Part shown: piece by piece, positions 44,681 to 53,672 of the stretch
Layout of the letters: each line of letters opens with the position of its first letter
How positions within the stretch are numbered: position 1 is the first letter of the stretch
Assembly: GCF_013409935.1 (NCBI RefSeq)
Contig: NZ_JACCCO010000001.1
Location: 3,968,001-4,032,000 of the forward strand
DNA from: Streptosporangium sandarakinum
Lineage (GTDB): Bacteria > Actinomycetota > Actinomycetes > Streptosporangiales > Streptosporangiaceae
Direction of reading: 5' to 3'
Length of the DNA: 64,000 nucleotides
The notes under the pieces: model-generated
Database searches by the model: none
What the model saw: the letters and a program-made list of their open reading frames with translations, nothing else
Told to the model about the DNA's origin: nothing
Program-made: the position numbers and the translations under genes

Positions 44681-45976
44681 TCAGGCGGCCGCCTCGGCGC
44701 GGACCCTCTCGATGATCTCCTTGCGGGATCCCGACCACAGTACGGCCAGCGCGGCGGCGGCGACGAGCCCCGCCGCGCCGGCCAGCCCCACCACGGCCTC
44801 CGGGCCGAGCTCGGCGGCGGCGGCGCCGCCGATGAGGATGCCGATCCCCTGGACGGCGAGCAGGCCCGACTGCACGAGCCCGAAGGCCATGGCCCGGCGC
44901 TCGGCGGGCACGCACTGCACGAACGCGGCGTTCGCCGCGAGCTGGTAGGCACCGCCCACGCCGGAGGCGAACCACAGGGCCAGCACCGCGGCGAGCGGTG
45001 GTCGCGCCGCGCACAGGATCAGCGGCGCGCAGGTCAGCATCGCCATCCACCCCATGGACCGCAGACGCCGGGACGGGGTGACGTACCGGCTGAAGAAGAA
45101 CGCGCCGACGACCGTACCGGTCGGCATCGACCCCATCAGCAGGCCCGCGACGAAGGAGATCCGCTCCGGATCGGCGGTCAGCGTGGCGGCGTACGGCGTC
45201 GCGATCCCCTCGGGCAGCACGTAGAAGCCGCACAGCCAGGCGAAGAGGACCAGCGTCCGCAGCCGCGGATCGCCGAAGACCAGTCGCGCTCCGGCTCGGG
45301 TCGTCGTCCACATGGAGGGGCGGCCGGTCTCGCCGTTCCCGGGCAGGGGGCGCCGGCGTACCCCGGAGGCGAGGATGAGCGCCGAGGCGAGGTAGGTGGC
45401 GGCGTCCAGGGCCAGCGCGCGGTACGGGCCCATCCCCATGATCAGCGCTCCGCCGAGCGCGAACCCCAGCATCTGGGCGCCCTGGTTGGTCATGTTCTGC
45501 AGGGCGGAACCCATGACGTAACGGTCGCCGGTGAGAAGCTCGGGCAGCAGCGCGGCCCGCGCGGCGGAGAACGGGGCGCTGAGCAGCACCACGCAGAAGA
45601 CCAGCCCGCACAGCGCCGGGAACGGCGTGCCGGGGACGGCCATGAGCGCCACCATGACGGCCCGGAGCAGGTCACAGATGATCATTACCCGCCGCCGGGC
45701 GTAGCGGTCGGCCAGCCCCGCGAGCAGGGGACCGCCGATGATCGGCGGGAGGTAGGTCAGCGCGTAGACCGACGCGGTGGCCAGCGCCGACTCCGTACCC
45801 TGGAAGACCAGCACGGACAGCGCCACCCGGGAGAGCTGGTCGCCCAGGAGCGAAAGACCCTGGCCGAGCCAGAGGGCGCGGAACTCGCCGATGGCGATGA
45901 CCTCGCCGTACGTTGCCCGGCGCTCGGCCGGACGGCGGTGCCGCCCGGGCAGCCGGCCGGGCGTGGTGGCCGCCAT
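44681..45976 (-). CDS. MFS transporter, MFS_3 (enterobactin-exporter-like) type
   Basis: 431 residues with 12 membrane helices. The N-terminal FRALWLGQGLSLLGDQLSRVALSVLVF and ADRYARRRVMIICDLLRA are typical of the MFS_3/transmembrane secretion effector group that exports macrolides or siderophores. ATG at 45976 follows CGGAG; an upstream ATG at 46003 lacks a site. Substrate unknown, monocistronic. Confidence 0.88.
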   Translation of the reverse strand: MAATTPGRLPGRHRRPAERRATYGEVIAIGEFRALWLGQGLSLLGDQLSRVALSVLVFQGTESALATASVYALTYLPPIIGGPLLAGLADRYARRRVMIICDLLRAVMVALMAVPGTPFPALCGLVFCVVLLSAPFSAARAALLPELLTGDRYVMGSALQNMTNQGAQMLGFALGGALIMGMGPYRALALDAATYLASALILASGVRRRPLPGNGETGRPSMWTTTRAGARLVFGDPRLRTLVLFAWLCGFYVLPEGIATPYAATLTADPERISFVAGLLMGSMPTGTVVGAFFFSRYVTPSRRLRSMGWMAMLTCAPLILCAARPPLAAVLALWFASGVGGAYQLAANAAFVQCVPAERRAMAFGLVQSGLLAVQGIGILIGGAAAAELGPEAVVGLAGAAGLVAAAALAVLWSGSRKEIIERVRAEAAA

Positions 45977-46166
45977 AGGACTCCGGTGGGCTCGCAGGCG
46001 CATTGACTGTGGGTGTTCAGTGTGTAACCTACGGTGCCTGTTCGAGCGCCCTGACGCAACTGAAAGCGTCCAACCGCGCGCAAGCCGTAATCAGAAACCG
46101 GGGAAAAGCCGCCGTCTTCCGTGAGGTTCGGGGATGATGGGCGTGGTCACCGACCGTCGCCGGCGG

Positions 46167-46517
46167 TCACCAGCCGAGTTCGTGGAGCCGGTCATCGTCG
46201 ATGCCGAAATGGTGGGCGATCTCGTGAACCACGGTGATCCGCACCTCTTCCACCACTTCACTCTCAGATGCGCACATTGTGCAGATGGGGTGGCGGTAGA
46301 TCTCTATCCGGTCGGGTAACACTCCGGCATACCAGTCGCCGCGTTCGGTAAGGGGGATGCCCGTGTAGAGACCCAGCAGACCGGGCTCGGGAGGATCGTC
46401 CACGACCACCACGACCACGTTGTCCATGACCCTGGTCAGCTCGGGAGGGATCGTGTCCAGTGCCTCGGCCACGAGCTCTTCGAACTTCTCTCTCGAGACC
46501 TCGATCACAACAGCCAT
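46167..46517 (-). CDS. Zincin-like metallopeptidase family protein (DUF1025)
   Basis: 116 residues, the complete length of this small family. The HEIAHHFGIDDDRLHELGW motif near the C terminus gives the HExxH zinc site and third ligand. VSREKFEELVAEALDTIPPEL opens the protein. Peptidase activity is assumed from the zinc motif but is not established for the family. Divergent from the metallophosphoesterase gene with 32 bp between. Confidence 0.92.
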   Translation of the reverse strand: MAVVIEVSREKFEELVAEALDTIPPELTRVMDNVVVVVVDDPPEPGLLGLYTGIPLTERGDWYAGVLPDRIEIYRHPICTMCASESEVVEEVRITVVHEIAHHFGIDDDRLHELGW

Positions 46518-46549
46518 TGTGCCCGCGTTTCCGGGTGTGAGGGAGCCGC

Positions 46550-48052
46550 ATGGGTTTCATGAGCCGGACAAGAAGTCTCGTCCCCTCCGTCAGGGGGCCG
46601 TTCGCACGCGGGGTGGCGATCGTCGTGATCGCGATCGCCGGCGCCTGGCTGGGCATCTCGCTCGGCGGTCCGGTGCGTACCAGCGTCGGCCCGGTCGACA
46701 TCGGCATGTCGGCGGCGCCGTCGTGGTCCGGGGAGACCGTCGTGGACGTCCACCCGCTGGGCACCCTCACCTTCGACACGCACGACGCCCCGGTCGCTCT
46801 GCGCGTCACCCTGGACAACATCAACCCCGCCCGCGCCGGCGCGCTGCTGGAGGACCCGCGGCTGTCCAGCCAGCTCCCCACCCTCCTGGAGAAGGAACTG
46901 CGCGAGGGGGTGAAGACGCTCGCGCTGCGCGCCCTGCTGTGCGGCCTCCTCGGCGCGCTGCTCGTCTCCCTGATCGTCTTCCGCCGGCCGGGGGCGGCCC
47001 TGGCCGGACTGCTGAGCGTCGTCGTCGCGATGGCCGCCACCGGCGCCGGCGCCGCCCTGACCTTCCGGCCGAACTCGGTGGTGGAGCCCAAGTACACCGG
47101 CCTCCTCGCCGGCGCGCCGTCCCTGGTCGGCAGCGCCGAGTCGATCGTGACGAGGTTCGAGTCCTACCGGTCCCAGCTCGCCAAGCTGGTCAACAACGTC
47201 TCCCAGCTCTACGACACGGTCTCCTCCCTGCCGATCTACGACTCCGACCCCACCTCGATCCGGATCCTGCACGTCTCCGACATCCACCTCAACCCGGTCG
47301 CGTGGAACCTCATCCGCTCGGTCGTCGGCCAGTTCAAGATCGACGCGATCGTGGACACCGGGGACCTGACCGACCACGGCACCTCCCCCGAGGACAAGTT
47401 CGTCGAGGAGATCCCCACCTTCGGCGTGCCGTACGTCTTCGTCCGGGGCAACCACGATTCCAAGGCCACCCAGCGGGCCGTGGCCAAGCAGAAGCACGCC
47501 GTCGTCCTCGACGACACGGTCAAGGAGGTCGCGGGACTGCGCATCTACGGCGTCGGCGACCCCCGGTTCACCCCCGACAAGTCGGTGGAGGTCGACTCCG
47601 CCGCGGAGACCCTGACGGCCCTGGGGCACGCTTACGCCACCCGGCTGGGCCAGGCGTTCAAGCAGCCGGTCGACCTGGTGGCGGTGCACGACCCCACGAT
47701 CGCCCGGGCCTTCTCCGGCGCCGTGCCGATGGTCCTCGCCGGGCACGCCCACGAGCGGTCCACCGAGCTGCTGCCGTCCGGCACCCGCGTCCTCGTCCAG
47801 GGCTCCACCGGAGGGGCCGGCCTGCGCGCCCTGGAACACGACGAGCCCACGCCGGTCGCGGCCTCCGTGCTGTATTTCGACCGCAAGACCCACAGGCTCC
47901 GGGCCTGGGACGACATCACCCTGGGCGGGCTGGGTGAGCAGTCGGTACAGATCGAACGTCACGTCGAGACCGACCCGGGCCGTACAATTTCTCCTGGGCC
48001 GACGGTCACCCCCTCTCCGACGGGGGAGGCCGCCGACACCAAGGCTCCGTAA
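46550..48052 (+). CDS. Membrane-anchored calcineurin-like metallophosphoesterase
   Basis: 500 residues. An N-terminal helix (GVAIVVIAIAGAWLGISLGG), an external domain of about 80 residues, then two further helices near 125-175 lead to the phosphoesterase domain. It has all metal motifs: HVSDIHLN near 243, DTGDLTDHG near 268, RGNHDS near 302, VAVHDP and AGHAHE. The tail is Pro/Thr-rich. ATG at 46550 has GAGGGAG upstream. A cell-surface phosphodiesterase acting on lipid or wall phosphates is plausible; the substrate is unknown. Confidence 0.9.
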   Translation: MGFMSRTRSLVPSVRGPFARGVAIVVIAIAGAWLGISLGGPVRTSVGPVDIGMSAAPSWSGETVVDVHPLGTLTFDTHDAPVALRVTLDNINPARAGALLEDPRLSSQLPTLLEKELREGVKTLALRALLCGLLGALLVSLIVFRRPGAALAGLLSVVVAMAATGAGAALTFRPNSVVEPKYTGLLAGAPSLVGSAESIVTRFESYRSQLAKLVNNVSQLYDTVSSLPIYDSDPTSIRILHVSDIHLNPVAWNLIRSVVGQFKIDAIVDTGDLTDHGTSPEDKFVEEIPTFGVPYVFVRGNHDSKATQRAVAKQKHAVVLDDTVKEVAGLRIYGVGDPRFTPDKSVEVDSAAETLTALGHAYATRLGQAFKQPVDLVAVHDPTIARAFSGAVPMVLAGHAHERSTELLPSGTRVLVQGSTGGAGLRALEHDEPTPVAASVLYFDRKTHRLRAWDDITLGGLGEQSVQIERHVETDPGRTISPGPTVTPSPTGEAADTKAP

Positions 48053-48077
48053 GTCCGTGGGCCGCCGGAACGCCGCT

Positions 48078-48107
48078 TTGGCATCGAGGGCAAAAGTCCC
48101 CTATGCT
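48078..48107 (+). promoter_or_regulatory. Promoter of the tRNA-Glu/Asp/Phe cluster
   Basis: TTGGCA (48078-48083) and TATGCT (48102-48107) are separated by 18 bp, close to the main sigma-factor consensus, 48 bp before the tRNA-Glu 5' end. Confidence 0.6.
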
Positions 48108-48155
48108 TCAGAGGTCTCCAGCGGAAGACGGCACGGAACGGGATGAGAGTCCCGA

Positions 48156-48228
48156 GCCCCCATCGTCTAGTGGCCTAGGACACCGCCCTTTCAAGGCGGC
48201 GACACGGGTTCGAATCCCGTTGGGGGCA
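48156..48228 (+). tRNA. tRNA-Glu (anticodon TTC)
   Basis: Acceptor GCCCCCA pairs with TGGGGGC, anticodon arm CCGCC-CTTTCAA-GGCGG, T arm with GGTTCGAATCC, discriminator A. CCA is not encoded. First of three tRNAs in one transcript. Confidence 0.96.
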
Positions 48229-48334
48229 CGGCCGAGCGTAAGCTCACCGGGAAAACGGCAGGTCGAAGACCTCCGAAGAACTGGTAAGCTAGGCGGGCCG
48301 AGAAAAACGGAAGCGAAAGTTTCCGACAAAGCAA

Positions 48335-48409
48335 GGTCCTGTAGAGCAGTTTGGAGTGCTCGCCACCCTGTCAAGGTGGAGGTCGCGGGTTCAAGTCCCG
48401 TCAGGACCG
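48335..48409 (+). tRNA. tRNA-Asp (anticodon GTC)
   Basis: Acceptor GGTCCTG with CAGGACC, anticodon arm CCACC-CTGTCAA-GGTGG, T loop TTCAAGT, discriminator G73 as required for tRNA-Asp. CCA is not encoded. Confidence 0.96.
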
Positions 48410-48436
48410 CTCTGGTAGGTGTCGCACCACCATCCA

Positions 48437-48513
48437 GGTCAGGTAGCTCAGTTGGTACGAGCGTCCGCCTGAAAAGCGGAAGGTCGGCAGTTCGACCCTG
48501 CCCCTGACCACCA
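48437..48513 (+). tRNA. tRNA-Phe (anticodon GAA)
   Basis: Acceptor GGTCAGG with CCTGACC, anticodon arm CCGCC-TGAAAAG-CGG region giving GAA, T arm with GTTCGACCC, discriminator A followed by an encoded CCA (48511-48513). Confidence 0.95.
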
Positions 48514-48530
48514 CACCTGAGCAGCAGAGA

Positions 48531-48561
48531 AGCCCCGAGCGATGATCGCTCGGGGCTTTTT
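48531..48561 (+). terminator. Intrinsic terminator of the tRNA cluster
   Basis: A 12-bp perfect stem (48531-48542 with 48546-48557) with loop TGA, followed by five T. It is the most classical rho-independent terminator in the window. Confidence 0.95.
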
Positions 48562-48702
48562 CGTTGAGCTTGCCGACAACGCTGACGATGCGGTCATCTC
48601 GCCGGGCATCAACGAGGAAGAGCCGCAGGGGGAGTCTCCGGCACCCTTGCGATCAGGTCACGAAGGCGGTCAAGCGGCCTCAGGCTGAGTAGCCTCGCCG
48701 GC

Positions 48703-49584
48703 ATGGCCCTTGCCTTGATTCCCAGCCCTTCCCAGGGGGTCTGGTATCTCGGATTCGTCCCGATCCGGGCGTACGCGTTGTGCTTCATCCTCGGGATCGG
48801 CTTCGGCATCTGGCTCAGCGAGCGCCGCTGGCGCGACCGCGGCGGCGAGAAGGGCGTGATCGGCGACATCGCGGTCCCCGGGGTGGTCTTCGGCCTGATC
48901 GGTGCGCGCCTGTACCACGTCATCACCGACTGGCAGACCTACTTCGGCCCGCGCGCGGTCAAGGAGCCCTACCGGGCGCTGTTCATCTGGGAAGGCGGGC
49001 TCAGCATCTGGGGCGCGGTCGCCCTGGGAGGCGTGGGCGTGTGGCTGGCCTGCCGGCGCCGGGGGCTGTCCCTGGGCGCCGTGGCCGACACGGTCGCGCC
49101 CGGCATCGCGTTCGGGCAGGCGATCGCCCGCTGGGGCAACTGGTTCAACCAGGAGCTGTACGGCGGTCCGACCACGTTGCCGTGGGGTCTGGAGATCGAC
49201 CAGGCGCACGGCGGCGAGCCGGGCGTGCTCTACCACCCGACGTTCCTGTACGAGTCGCTGTGGGACGCGGCGCTCGGTTTCGGGCTGATCCTGGCCGGCA
49301 GGCGGTTCACGCTGCGCCACGGCCGCCTGTTCGCCCTCTACGTCGCCGGTTACACGTTGGGGCGGTTCTGGATCGAGGGGCTGCGGATCGACCCGGTGGG
49401 CGGAGTGGACCACGCGGTGACGCTCCTGGGGCTGCGGATCAACCAGTGGACCTCGATCGTGCTGTTCATCGGCGCGTTGGTCCATCTCTGGGTGACGCGT
49501 GACAAGGGCGAGGACGAGGACACCGGACGGATCGTGGTGCCGGCCTCACGGGACGACGCCTCGCCCGGGGAGAACGGCCGCTGA
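48703..49584 (+). CDS. lgt: Prolipoprotein diacylglyceryl transferase
   Basis: Transfers diacylglycerol from phosphatidylglycerol to the lipobox cysteine of prolipoproteins at the membrane. 293 residues with seven membrane helices. The family motifs IGARLYHVITDW, FIWEGGLSIWGA and IARWGNWFNQELYGGPT, with the conserved Arg/Asn of the active site, are intact. The opening PSPSQGVWYLGFVPIRAYAL is typical of actinobacterial Lgt. A hydrophilic C-terminal tail follows the last helix. Several lipoproteins in this window would be its substrates. Confidence 0.96.
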   Translation: MALALIPSPSQGVWYLGFVPIRAYALCFILGIGFGIWLSERRWRDRGGEKGVIGDIAVPGVVFGLIGARLYHVITDWQTYFGPRAVKEPYRALFIWEGGLSIWGAVALGGVGVWLACRRRGLSLGAVADTVAPGIAFGQAIARWGNWFNQELYGGPTTLPWGLEIDQAHGGEPGVLYHPTFLYESLWDAALGFGLILAGRRFTLRHGRLFALYVAGYTLGRFWIEGLRIDPVGGVDHAVTLLGLRINQWTSIVLFIGALVHLWVTRDKGEDEDTGRIVVPASRDDASPGENGR

Positions 49585-49601
49585 TCGTTCGGATCCGTTT
49601 C

Positions 49602-49699
49602 GATCTTCATGAAGCCGGGTCTGACGCCTCGCCCCGGCCCGCCGCCGTTTGATCTTCACGAAGCCGGGGCTGACGCTTCGCCCCCGGTCCGCCGCCGTT
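49602..49699. repeat. Two-copy direct repeat with 49-bp period
   Basis: Copies at 49602-49650 and 49651-49699 (GATCTTCATGAAGCCGGG and GATCTTCACGAAGCCGGG at their starts, GCCGCCGTT at their ends) differ at a few positions. They lie 18 bp after lgt. Confidence 0.85.
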
Positions 49700-49715
49700 C
49701 TGCGGCGGGCCGGGG
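49682..49715. terminator. Stem-loop between lgt and the convergent GNAT gene
   Basis: A 14-bp stem (49682-49695 with 49702-49715, one G-T pair) with loop CGTTCT, formed partly by the end of the second repeat copy. No T-tract; could serve both convergent genes. Confidence 0.65.
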
Positions 49716-49746
49716 ACGTGATCAGGTGGAGAGGCCATGGGAGGCG

Positions 49747-50613
49747 TCAGGCGTCCCGGTGTTTGTCCCGGACCTCGGGGAGCCGCTGGAAGCCGCCTGA
49801 CACGTAGGTGGCGACGGCGCCGACGTTGGAGCTCGGGGTGCAGACGACCGCGCTCGACGAGCCCAGCTCCCGGAGCGCGGCCGTCGCGGCGACGGTGATC
49901 GCCGTGCCGTAGCCGCGACCGCGATGTTCCCGGTGCACGCCCATCGGTTCGAGCAACCCGGGCTTACCCGGACCGGCCGACCACACCGTCACCGCCGCCA
50001 CCGCGTCGCCCCGGTCGTCGTGGGCGACCAGACAGCGGGCGTCGGCGTACGGCGGTCCGGCCGCCATCGCGTGCCAGCGGTCGTCCGTGAACGTCGACAC
50101 GCCGAACGACGCCCGCTGTACGGCGGTCCGCACGTGCACCCGCTCCGGCCCGACCACCTCGATCCGCACGCCCGGGTCCTCCACCGGTTCCGTGAGGTCG
50201 CGGCGCAGCGGTGTCCACGGCTCGTCGGCGTTCCAGCCGGCCTCGGACAGCAGGTCCTGGACCAGCGCGCGCATGGGGGCTTCGATGTCCGCCTTCCCCG
50301 CGCTCAGCACGCCGCGCTCCGGCTCGGTCACGTCCTCGACCAGCCGCCGCGCCAGTTCCTCGTCCCGCTGGGCGTCCGGCGCGAACGCCAGCCGTAACAG
50401 TCCGGGGCCGTCCAGCAGCCCGACGGCGAGAATCCGCCCGCCCCGGCTCCACGTCCGGACCGCCGCGGCCGTCGCCTCCGCGCCGAACCGCCAGAACCAG
50501 CCCAGGTCCCCCGGGTGCAGCTGTATCGGCGCCCCGTCGTGCTGCCACTCCCGCAGCACGTCCACGACCTCGCCCAGCCCGTCGACTTCCGGCTCACCCA
50601 ACACGATCGTCAT
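49747..50613 (-). CDS. GNAT acetyltransferase, double-domain type
   Basis: 288 residues. The C-terminal GNAT domain has the acetyl-CoA loop EPMGVHREHRGRGYGTAITVAA and the final YVSGGFQRLPEVR. The N-terminal 130 residues (VDGLGEVVDVLREWQHDG onwards) look like a second, degenerate GNAT fold, an arrangement known from mycothiol synthase-like and other double-GNAT proteins. ATG at 50613 is used; GTG at 50625 is equally possible. Substrate unknown. Confidence 0.85.
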   Translation of the reverse strand: MTIVLGEPEVDGLGEVVDVLREWQHDGAPIQLHPGDLGWFWRFGAEATAAAVRTWSRGGRILAVGLLDGPGLLRLAFAPDAQRDEELARRLVEDVTEPERGVLSAGKADIEAPMRALVQDLLSEAGWNADEPWTPLRRDLTEPVEDPGVRIEVVGPERVHVRTAVQRASFGVSTFTDDRWHAMAAGPPYADARCLVAHDDRGDAVAAVTVWSAGPGKPGLLEPMGVHREHRGRGYGTAITVAATAALRELGSSSAVVCTPSSNVGAVATYVSGGFQRLPEVRDKHRDA

Positions 50614-50686
50614 GGCCCCGATCACACTCCACCGCGCCGGCGGTCCGCACCTGGTTTTCGGCCTGCCGGCGTCGTGGGCCGGAGCG

Positions 50687-51829
50687 TCAGGGGCGCGATG
50701 ACGGCGCCGTGGAGACGGCGGCCGGCGAGCTCGCCGAACCGGACGGCGACGGCACGCCGCCGCCCTGGCCCGCCGATCCGCAGAACGTCCTGACGGCGAT
50801 CCCCATGACCTCCTCCGTGGTCGGGTTGCGGGTCGAGGGGTTGATCGACAGGGTCATCGACGTGCCGGAGTCCGAGCGGAACGTGAACGTGAGGTAGCCG
50901 ATCAGCTCGCCGCTGTGCCCCCACACCGTGCCGCACGGCAGCGGGTATGCCTGCAGCCCGAGCCCGTAGCCGAACCCGGCTCCCGTCTCGACGGTCGTGC
51001 GCATCGCCCTCAGGGACGCCTTGGTGATCAGCTTGCCGCCGAGCAGCGCGGACATGAACCGCTCCAGGTCCGCGGCGGTCGAGATCATCTCCCCCGCGGC
51101 CCAGTCCAGCGAGGGGTTCATCCGCGTCGCGTCCACCAGGCCGGGCAGCGGCTCGTACCCCTTGGCGTGCGGTGACGGCAGCCCTGCCCGGTCGCCCGGC
51201 ACCACCGTGTGGCGCAGCCCGAGCGGGCGCAGGATGCGGCGGGTGACCTCCTCACCGTACGGGTGGCCGGTCAGCTTCTCCACCAGCAGTCCGAGCACCA
51301 CGTAGTTGGTGTTGGAGTAGTGCCACTTCCCGTCGTCGGGGAGCTTCTTGGCGAAGGCCACCTTGAGCAGCTCGCGCGGCTGGTAGGAGCGGAACCGGGC
51401 GTCGCCGCGCCAGCGGTTGGTGGAGTATCCGGGCTCGCTCATGTAGTCGTACAGGTGGCTGGTGTGGTTGAGGAGCCGCCGGACGGTGATCCGCTCGCCG
51501 TCGGGCACCAGGCCGGGCAGGTACTCGTCGACGGGGTCGTCGAGCCGCACCTTGCCCTCGTCCACGAGCTGGAGCACCACGGTCGCGACGAAGGTCTTGG
51601 TGACGCTGCCGATCCGGAAGTGGCCGCCGGGCGACGGCCGTCCTCCGCGCTCGATGTCGCGCACGCCCGCGGCGCCGGTCCAGGTGCGGTGGCCGTCGGA
51701 GATCCGCGCCAGGGCGGCCGTCGCCCCGCCGCCCGACACGATCCTCTCCAGGTCGGAGCGTACGTCCACGGCCTGGCCGCCCATCGCCACAGCCGCCGCC
51801 ACCAGCACGTTCATCATCGTCTGCATCAT
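50687..51829 (-). CDS. Secreted serine hydrolase, class C beta-lactamase/D-Ala-D-Ala carboxypeptidase fold
   Basis: 380 residues. An N-terminal signal peptide (MNVLVAAAVAMGGQA) is followed by the DD-peptidase fold with SVTK (SxxK), YSN (WHYSNTNYVVLG) and HSG (VWGHSGELIGY, the KTG equivalent). This matches the R61 carboxypeptidase/EstB family that acts outside the membrane on peptides or esters. A Ser/Gly/Pro-rich tail ends the protein. Start among the clustered ATGs at 51829/51826 is uncertain. Convergent or operonic partners: none evident. Confidence 0.88.
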   Translation of the reverse strand: MMQTMMNVLVAAAVAMGGQAVDVRSDLERIVSGGGATAALARISDGHRTWTGAAGVRDIERGGRPSPGGHFRIGSVTKTFVATVVLQLVDEGKVRLDDPVDEYLPGLVPDGERITVRRLLNHTSHLYDYMSEPGYSTNRWRGDARFRSYQPRELLKVAFAKKLPDDGKWHYSNTNYVVLGLLVEKLTGHPYGEEVTRRILRPLGLRHTVVPGDRAGLPSPHAKGYEPLPGLVDATRMNPSLDWAAGEMISTAADLERFMSALLGGKLITKASLRAMRTTVETGAGFGYGLGLQAYPLPCGTVWGHSGELIGYLTFTFRSDSGTSMTLSINPSTRNPTTEEVMGIAVRTFCGSAGQGGGVPSPSGSASSPAAVSTAPSSRP

Positions 51830-51951
51830 GTGCTCAACGCTATGGAGATCGACTTCGCGGCGGAATGCGGTGCGCCGCCCACCTCGGCTGCGGAAAACCA
51901 CAGCCCCCATCGCGACTGCGGAGAACCGCGTCTGTGGAGGGCCGGGGCCGC

Positions 51952-52596
51952 TCAGGTGCCGAGGTAGCGCAGTACGGCCAGCACGCGGCGGCTGTACCCG
52001 GTGGTGTGCGACAGCGCGAGCTTGTCGAACAGGGCGTTGACGTGCTTCTCCACCGCGCTCTGCGACACGTGCAGGGTCTGGGCGATGGAGGCGTTGGTCA
52101 GGCCCTGGGCCATGAGCTCCAGCACCTGGCGTTCGCGGGCGGTGAGCCGGGCCAGCGGGTCGGCATGGCTGGTGCGGACCAGCAGCTGGCGCACCACCTC
52201 CGGGTCGAACGCCGTCCCGCCCGCGCCCACCCGTTCCAGCGCGTCCAGGAAGTCGCCGACCTGGGCCACCCGGTCCTTGAGCAGGTAGCCGACGCCGTCG
52301 ATGCTGCCGCTCATCAGCTCGGTGGCGTACCTCTTCTCGACGTACTGCGACAGCACCAGCACCTTGATCTCCGGCCGGCGCCGCCGGATCTCCAGCGCGG
52401 CGCGCAGGCCCTCGTCGGTGTGGGTGGGCGGCATCCGCACGTCGACCACCACCGCGTCGGGCCGCCCGCCGTCCACCGCCTCCAGGAGCGCGTCGGCGTC
52501 GCCCACCGCGGCCAGGACGTCGTGACCTTCCTCCTTCAGCAGCCGCACCAGGCCCTCCCGCAGCAGGGCCGAGTCCTCGGCCAGCATCACCCGCAC
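51952..52596 (-). CDS. NarL/FixJ-type response regulator
   Basis: 214 residues: receiver with Asp52 (VVVDVRMPP) and Lys near 108 (GYLLKDRV), then a C-terminal LuxR helix-turn-helix (LTARERQVLELMAQGLTNASIAQ to VEKHVNALFDKL). The receiver contains the THTDEGLRAAL insert typical of actinobacterial NarL pairs. Start overlaps the kinase stop by 10 bp. Third gene of the DedA-kinase-regulator operon. Confidence 0.94.
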   Translation of the reverse strand: MRVMLAEDSALLREGLVRLLKEEGHDVLAAVGDADALLEAVDGGRPDAVVVDVRMPPTHTDEGLRAALEIRRRRPEIKVLVLSQYVEKRYATELMSGSIDGVGYLLKDRVAQVGDFLDALERVGAGGTAFDPEVVRQLLVRTSHADPLARLTARERQVLELMAQGLTNASIAQTLHVSQSAVEKHVNALFDKLALSHTTGYSRRVLAVLRYLGT

Positions 52597-53672
52597 GGCA
52601 GCTCCGCCTCGATCACGGTCGGCCCGCCGGGCGGGCTGGTCACGGTGAACCGGCCGTCCAGCGCGGCCACCCGCCGCGCCAGTCCGGTCAGCCCGCCGCC
52701 GGTGGCGTCTGCTCCGCCCATGCCGTCATCCTCCACTCGCACGATGACCATGGTGCCTTCCCGGCGTACTCCGATGGTGACCAGGGTGGCCCCGGAGTGC
52801 TTGGCGGCGTTCGTCACGGCCTCGCTGGCCACGAAGTAGGCGGCGGTCTCCACCGCCACCGGGGGCCGTTCCGGCAGGTCGCAGGTCACCGTGACCTTGA
52901 CCGAGGCCCGCTCGGCCACCCCGGCCAGCGTCTCCGGCAGCCCGTGCGCGTCCAGCCCCGACGGGTAGACCCGCCAGGCCACCTCGCGCAGCTCCACCAG
53001 CGTCTGCTGGGCCTGCTCGTGCAGCTGCTCCAGCAGCTCGGGGCGGCCCCGGCGGGCACGTCCCGCGAGCATGGACAGCGCCACCAGCCGCTGCTGCACC
53101 CCGTCGTGGAGATCCCGCTCGATGCGCCGCCGTTCGGCGTCGACCGCCGCGACGACACCGGCGCGGCTCTCGGTCAGCTCGTCGATCCGCCGCCGCAGCG
53201 CCTCGGCCGGGTCGGGAGCGAGCAGCCGTACGGCCAGCCGCCGATCCAGTGAGTCCACCCCCACCAGGCCGGTCGCCTCCAGGAAGAGCAGGACGGAGCC
53301 CGACAGGAACATGTAGGCCAGCAGCGGCGGGGTGGGCAGCATGCCGTCGAACGCCTCCCCCCGGCTCCACGACCACACCAGCCTGGTCGCCACGTCGATG
53401 CCGAACATCAGCAGAAACACCACCAGGCCGCCCAGGACGCCCACGGGCACCCGGGCGGCCAGGAAGCGCCGCTCATCCCCCTCGCGCCGGTCGGGGAGGT
53501 CCAGGCGCAGTCGCCGTAGTTCCAGCCCGGTCAGCCACGCGGCCGCCGCGCGTACCGCGGGACGGTCGGCGAACGGCGCCGTCACCAGGACGAAGAGCAA
53601 ACCCAGAAGGGCGGTGACCGCACCGGCGGTCACCGCCCCGACGAGCCGCAGCCCGCTAGCCGTCCAGCGCAT
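52587..53672 (-). CDS. HisKA_3 sensor kinase
   Basis: 361 residues. Four N-terminal membrane helices in two pairs (to about residue 150) contain short loops, so sensing is probably within the membrane. The dimerisation/phospho-acceptor region is RRRIERDLHDGVQQRLVALSM, and the ATPase domain has EAVTNAAKHSGA and GGGLTGLARRVAALDG. ATG at 53672 follows AAGGGA. It overlaps the DedA stop by 17 bp and the regulator start by 10 bp, so all three are co-translated. Confidence 0.92.
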   Translation of the reverse strand: MRWTASGLRLVGAVTAGAVTALLGLLFVLVTAPFADRPAVRAAAAWLTGLELRRLRLDLPDRREGDERRFLAARVPVGVLGGLVVFLLMFGIDVATRLVWSWSRGEAFDGMLPTPPLLAYMFLSGSVLLFLEATGLVGVDSLDRRLAVRLLAPDPAEALRRRIDELTESRAGVVAAVDAERRRIERDLHDGVQQRLVALSMLAGRARRGRPELLEQLHEQAQQTLVELREVAWRVYPSGLDAHGLPETLAGVAERASVKVTVTCDLPERPPVAVETAAYFVASEAVTNAAKHSGATLVTIGVRREGTMVIVRVEDDGMGGADATGGGLTGLARRVAALDGRFTVTSPPGGPTVIEAELPCG